7,651 bases of DNA, from contig JAQUZV010000100.1 in the NCBI GenBank assembly GCA_028691155.1, positions 1 through 7,651 on the forward strand, given 5' to 3'. The notes below the pieces were generated by a model that was given only the letters and a program-made list of their open reading frames with translations, was not told the DNA's origin and made no database searches. Position 1 is the stretch's first letter. Each line of letters begins with the position of its first letter. The translations under genes were made by a program, and so were the position numbers. The stretch is from Victivallales bacterium. Lineage in GTDB: Bacteria; Verrucomicrobiota; Lentisphaeria; Victivallales; SZUA-371. Below are positions 5,283 through 7,651 of this stretch, piece by piece.

Positions 5283-7127
5283 ATGTTTATCGCATCAAGA
5301 GAAGCATTGCAGGAATATGCGGCCAAGATCAAAGGCGCCGCCGCCGCCGAAACCAAGATCCTCGTTTCCATGGGAACCTGTGGGATCGCCGCCGGAACCA
5401 CTCCGGTACTGGAAGCCATCCGTGAAGAAATATCCGCCCGCAACCTGCAGAACGCCATCGAGGTGGTGGAAGTGGGCTGCATGGGCTTGTGCCATTGCGA
5501 ACCGACCATTGCCGTGATCGACACCGCCACCGGCCGGCAGATTATTTACGGCGACGTTTCCGCCGCCCAGGTGCCGCAGATTCTCGCCGCCGGCACCGAC
5601 AGTCCGGCCCATGGGACCAGAACGGTGGAACGGTCCTGGTATTATCCCGAATTCGAAGCCAAGCCGGACACCGCCATTCAGGCCAAGATCGTCCTGCGCA
5701 ATACCGGCCGCATCAATCCGGAACGTCTCGACGAATACATCGGCGAAGACGGTTACGACGCCCTGGCCAAAGCCCTGACCGAAATGAAGCCCGAGGACGT
5801 GATCAAGGAAATCACCGCCGCCGGGTTGCGCGGTCGTGGCGGCGGCGGTTTCCCGACTGGGAAAAAATGGCAGTTTGCCGCGGCGCAGAAGAATGATGAA
5901 AAATTCATGATCTGCAACGCCGACGAAGGCGACCCCGGAGCATTCATGGACCGCGCCGTTCTGGAAGGCGACCCGCATGCGGTACTGGAAGCCATGGCCA
6001 TCGGCGGTTATGCCACCGGCGCCCATAACGGCGTCATTTACATCCGCGCCGAATATCCGCTGGCCGTCAAGCGTCTCGGCATCGCCATCGAACAGGCCCA
6101 CGAGTACGGATTGCTAGGGAAAAACCTCTTCGGGTCCGGATTCGATTTCGACATCGAGATCAAATACGGCGCCGGGGCCTTTGTCTGCGGCGAAGAAACC
6201 GCGTTGATTCACTCCATCGAAGGCATGCGCGGCGAACCGACGTTCAAGCCCCCCTTCCCCGCCGTTCAGGGCTTATGGAAGAAGCCGACCGTGGTCAACA
6301 ACGTCGAAACCTATGCCAATGTCGGCGCGATTATCCGCAACGGCTCCGACTGGTTCCGGGCCATCGGGACTCAAGGTTCGCCCGGCACCAAGGTTTTCGC
6401 TCTGGCCGGCAAGGTCAGCAAGGTGGGATTGGTTGAAGTGCCGATGGGAACGACGCTGCGTCAGATCATTTTCGGACTCGGCGACGGCATCAAGGACAAC
6501 AAACAGTTCAAAGCGGTCCAGACCGGCGGTCCCTCCGGCGGCTGCATCACCACGAAAAACCTCGACACTCCAATCGACTACGACACGTTGATCGCGCTCG
6601 GTTCGATGATGGGGTCCGGCGGTATGATTGTCATGGACGAAGACGACTGCATGGTCAATATCGCCCGTTTCTTCCTGGAATTCACTCTGGACGAGTCCTG
6701 CGGCAAATGTACCCCGTGTCGCGTGGGCAATCGCCGTCTGTACGAAATGCTCAACGAAATCTGCGACGGTCGCGGCACCATGGAAACGCTGGACAAGTTG
6801 AAAAATCTGGCGCTGACCGTCAAGGATACCGCGTTGTGTGGTCTCGGCCAGACTTCGCCCAATCCGATTCTTTCGACCATGGCCAATTTTCCCGACGAAT
6901 ACCTGGCCCATATCAAGGAAAATCGCTGTCCCGCCGGCGTTTGTCCCAATCTGATTCATTATGAAATCAACGACAAATGCGTCGGGTGCACGCTGTGCGC
7001 CCGCAACTGTCCGGTCAACTGCATCAGCGGCGAACGCAAGATGAAACATGTCATCGATCAGGATAAATGCATCAAGTGCGGCGTCTGTTTCCAGACCTGT
7101 AAATTCCACGCGATTGAAAAGAAATAA
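5283..7127 (+). CDS. hydB: NADH-dependent bifurcating [FeFe]-hydrogenase, NuoF-like beta subunit HydB/HndC
   Basis: This 614-residue flavoprotein subunit binds NAD(H) and FMN and links NADH, ferredoxin and the hydrogenase subunit. Domains in order: a thioredoxin-like [2Fe-2S] region (about 1-115; GTCGIAAGT with Cys33, and GCMGLC with Cys66/Cys70); the NuoF core, with the glycine-rich nucleotide loop GLRGRGGGGFPTGKKW (181-196), CNADEGDPGAFMDR (211-224) and GAGAFVCGEETALIHSIEG (296-314); the N3-type [4Fe-4S] ligands ESCGKCTPCR (Cys473, 476, 479) plus Cys519; a CPAGVC motif (549-554) seen in the HydB linker; and a C-terminal ferredoxin domain with two [4Fe-4S] motifs (Cys566/569/572/576 and Cys596/599/602/606). 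This fusion and length match the Thermotoga HydB type rather than plain complex I NuoF. The ATG at 5283 has AGGGGA 8 nt upstream. hydA follows 27 bases after the stop. Confidence 0.96.
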   Translation: MFIASREALQEYAAKIKGAAAAETKILVSMGTCGIAAGTTPVLEAIREEISARNLQNAIEVVEVGCMGLCHCEPTIAVIDTATGRQIIYGDVSAAQVPQILAAGTDSPAHGTRTVERSWYYPEFEAKPDTAIQAKIVLRNTGRINPERLDEYIGEDGYDALAKALTEMKPEDVIKEITAAGLRGRGGGGFPTGKKWQFAAAQKNDEKFMICNADEGDPGAFMDRAVLEGDPHAVLEAMAIGGYATGAHNGVIYIRAEYPLAVKRLGIAIEQAHEYGLLGKNLFGSGFDFDIEIKYGAGAFVCGEETALIHSIEGMRGEPTFKPPFPAVQGLWKKPTVVNNVETYANVGAIIRNGSDWFRAIGTQGSPGTKVFALAGKVSKVGLVEVPMGTTLRQIIFGLGDGIKDNKQFKAVQTGGPSGGCITTKNLDTPIDYDTLIALGSMMGSGGMIVMDEDDCMVNIARFFLEFTLDESCGKCTPCRVGNRRLYEMLNEICDGRGTMETLDKLKNLALTVKDTALCGLGQTSPNPILSTMANFPDEYLAHIKENRCPAGVCPNLIHYEINDKCVGCTLCARNCPVNCISGERKMKHVIDQDKCIKCGVCFQTCKFHAIEKK

Positions 7128-7154
7128 GCCAGCGGTAAAGGGAGATTCTCGATT

Positions 7155-7651
7155 ATGATTAATCTTACAATAAACGATCAGCCGGTAAGCGTTGATGACG
7201 GCGCCACCATTCTGGAGGCGGCCGAAAAGCTCGGCATCAGGATTCCGACCTTGTGTCACATAAAACTCGACTGCTTTCATGTGGAACACCGGTGCGGCTC
7301 CTGCCGGATTTGCGTGGTGGAAGTAGTCGGCCGCCGCAATCTGGCGCCGGCGTGCTGCACCCCGGTTCAGGAAGGGATGGTGGTCAAAACCAATACCATC
7401 CGGGCCATCAATGCCCGCCGGACCGTACTCGATCTGCTGCTGTCCGACCATCCGAAAGACTGCCTGACCTGCCCCAAGAACCTCAACTGTCAGTTGCAGA
7501 AACTGGCGGAAGAGATGAATCTGCATCAGGTGCTGTACAAAGGGGAGCAGTCCACCTACAACAAGGATTTGTCCAGCATGGCCATTGCCCGCGATCTGGA
7601 CAAATGCATCATGTGCCGCCGTTGTGAAACAGCCTGCAACGTCATTCAAAC
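7155..7651 (+). CDS. hydA: NADH-dependent [FeFe]-hydrogenase catalytic subunit HydA/HndD, partial (N-terminal part only)
   Basis: The first 165 codons are present; the H-cluster domain that makes H2 lies beyond the right edge. What is visible is the NuoG-like electron-wire region. It has a plant-type [2Fe-2S] domain (Cys34, Cys47, Cys50, Cys67; core RCGSCRICVVEV). A His-ligated [4Fe-4S] site follows in DHPKDCLTCPKNLNCQLQ (His99, Cys103, Cys106, Cys112), then the first ferredoxin motif KCIMCRRCETAC (Cys151, 154, 157, 161). The wording CLTCPKN.NCQLQ and CIMCRRCETAC is more typical of NAD-linked [FeFe]-hydrogenases than of NuoG or formate dehydrogenase. The N-terminus alone cannot fully exclude the latter. 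The ATG at 7155 has GGGAG 10 nt upstream. Cys40 and Cys68 are extra cysteines near the [2Fe-2S] site. Confidence 0.9.
   Translation, partial: MINLTINDQPVSVDDGATILEAAEKLGIRIPTLCHIKLDCFHVEHRCGSCRICVVEVVGRRNLAPACCTPVQEGMVVKTNTIRAINARRTVLDLLLSDHPKDCLTCPKNLNCQLQKLAEEMNLHQVLYKGEQSTYNKDLSSMAIARDLDKCIMCRRCETACNVIQ

Noticed and set aside
5295..6101. A 268-codon minus-strand open frame opposite hydB
   Set aside because: Gly/Asp-rich shadow of the HydB codons with no independent evidence.
6273..7649. A 458-codon open frame on the minus strand opposite hydB and hydA
   Set aside because: It is antisense to genes with clear Fe-S and nucleotide-binding motifs, has no recognisable domain, and its His/Gly/Ala-rich make-up is what GC-biased codons give when read backwards.

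Overview
The window reads as bacterial chromosome from an anaerobic, fermentative, moderately GC-rich organism. It has clear Shine-Dalgarno sites, short AT-rich intergenic promoters, and an NADH-linked [FeFe]-hydrogenase operon beside the redox repressor Rex. A Lentisphaerota/Victivallales-type or Clostridia-like anaerobe would fit. That placement is inference from gene content and composition, because the window contains no rRNA or other marker gene.

Left part. Positions 1-1508 on the minus strand carry most of a soluble sensor histidine kinase: two PAS-like regions, HisKA and HATPase. It runs off the left edge before its stop. A gene-free stretch of about 670 bases follows (1509-2177). It holds a good minus-strand promoter for the kinase with a palindrome over its -10 box, an apparent kinase leader of about 270 nt, and two plus-strand promoter candidates. 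At 2178-2447 (+) is a three-helix SemiSWEET/PQ-loop-like membrane protein. It converges on 2478-3572 (-), a lipoprotein-like member of the hormone-sensitive-lipase alpha/beta-hydrolase family. The expected catalytic Ser and His of this protein are replaced by Gly and Cys.

Right part. rex (3648-4274, -) is divergent from the hydrogenase operon hydC-hydB-hydA (4738 to the right edge, +). The roughly 460-base region between them has a recognisable Rex-type operator (4561-4578). It lies just upstream of a TTGTTT-17-TAAAGT promoter, and a leader of about 118 nt with a strong GC hairpin follows before the hydC ribosome site. HydC (NuoE-like), HydB (NuoF-like, with fused N-terminal thioredoxin-like and C-terminal 2x[4Fe-4S] domains) and HydA (NuoG-like N-terminus, H-cluster part outside the window) match the trimeric electron-bifurcating hydrogenase of the Thermotoga maritima HydABC type.

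How they work together. The expected circuit is that Rex, bound to DNA when NAD+ is high, blocks hydCBA. When NADH accumulates, Rex releases and the complex disposes of electrons from NADH plus reduced ferredoxin as H2. No mobile element, CRISPR array, tRNA or rRNA was seen. The hydrogenase system is a known type. The least ordinary items are the triad-less hydrolase, the detailed regulatory architecture between rex and hydC, and the operator-like palindrome on the kinase promoter.
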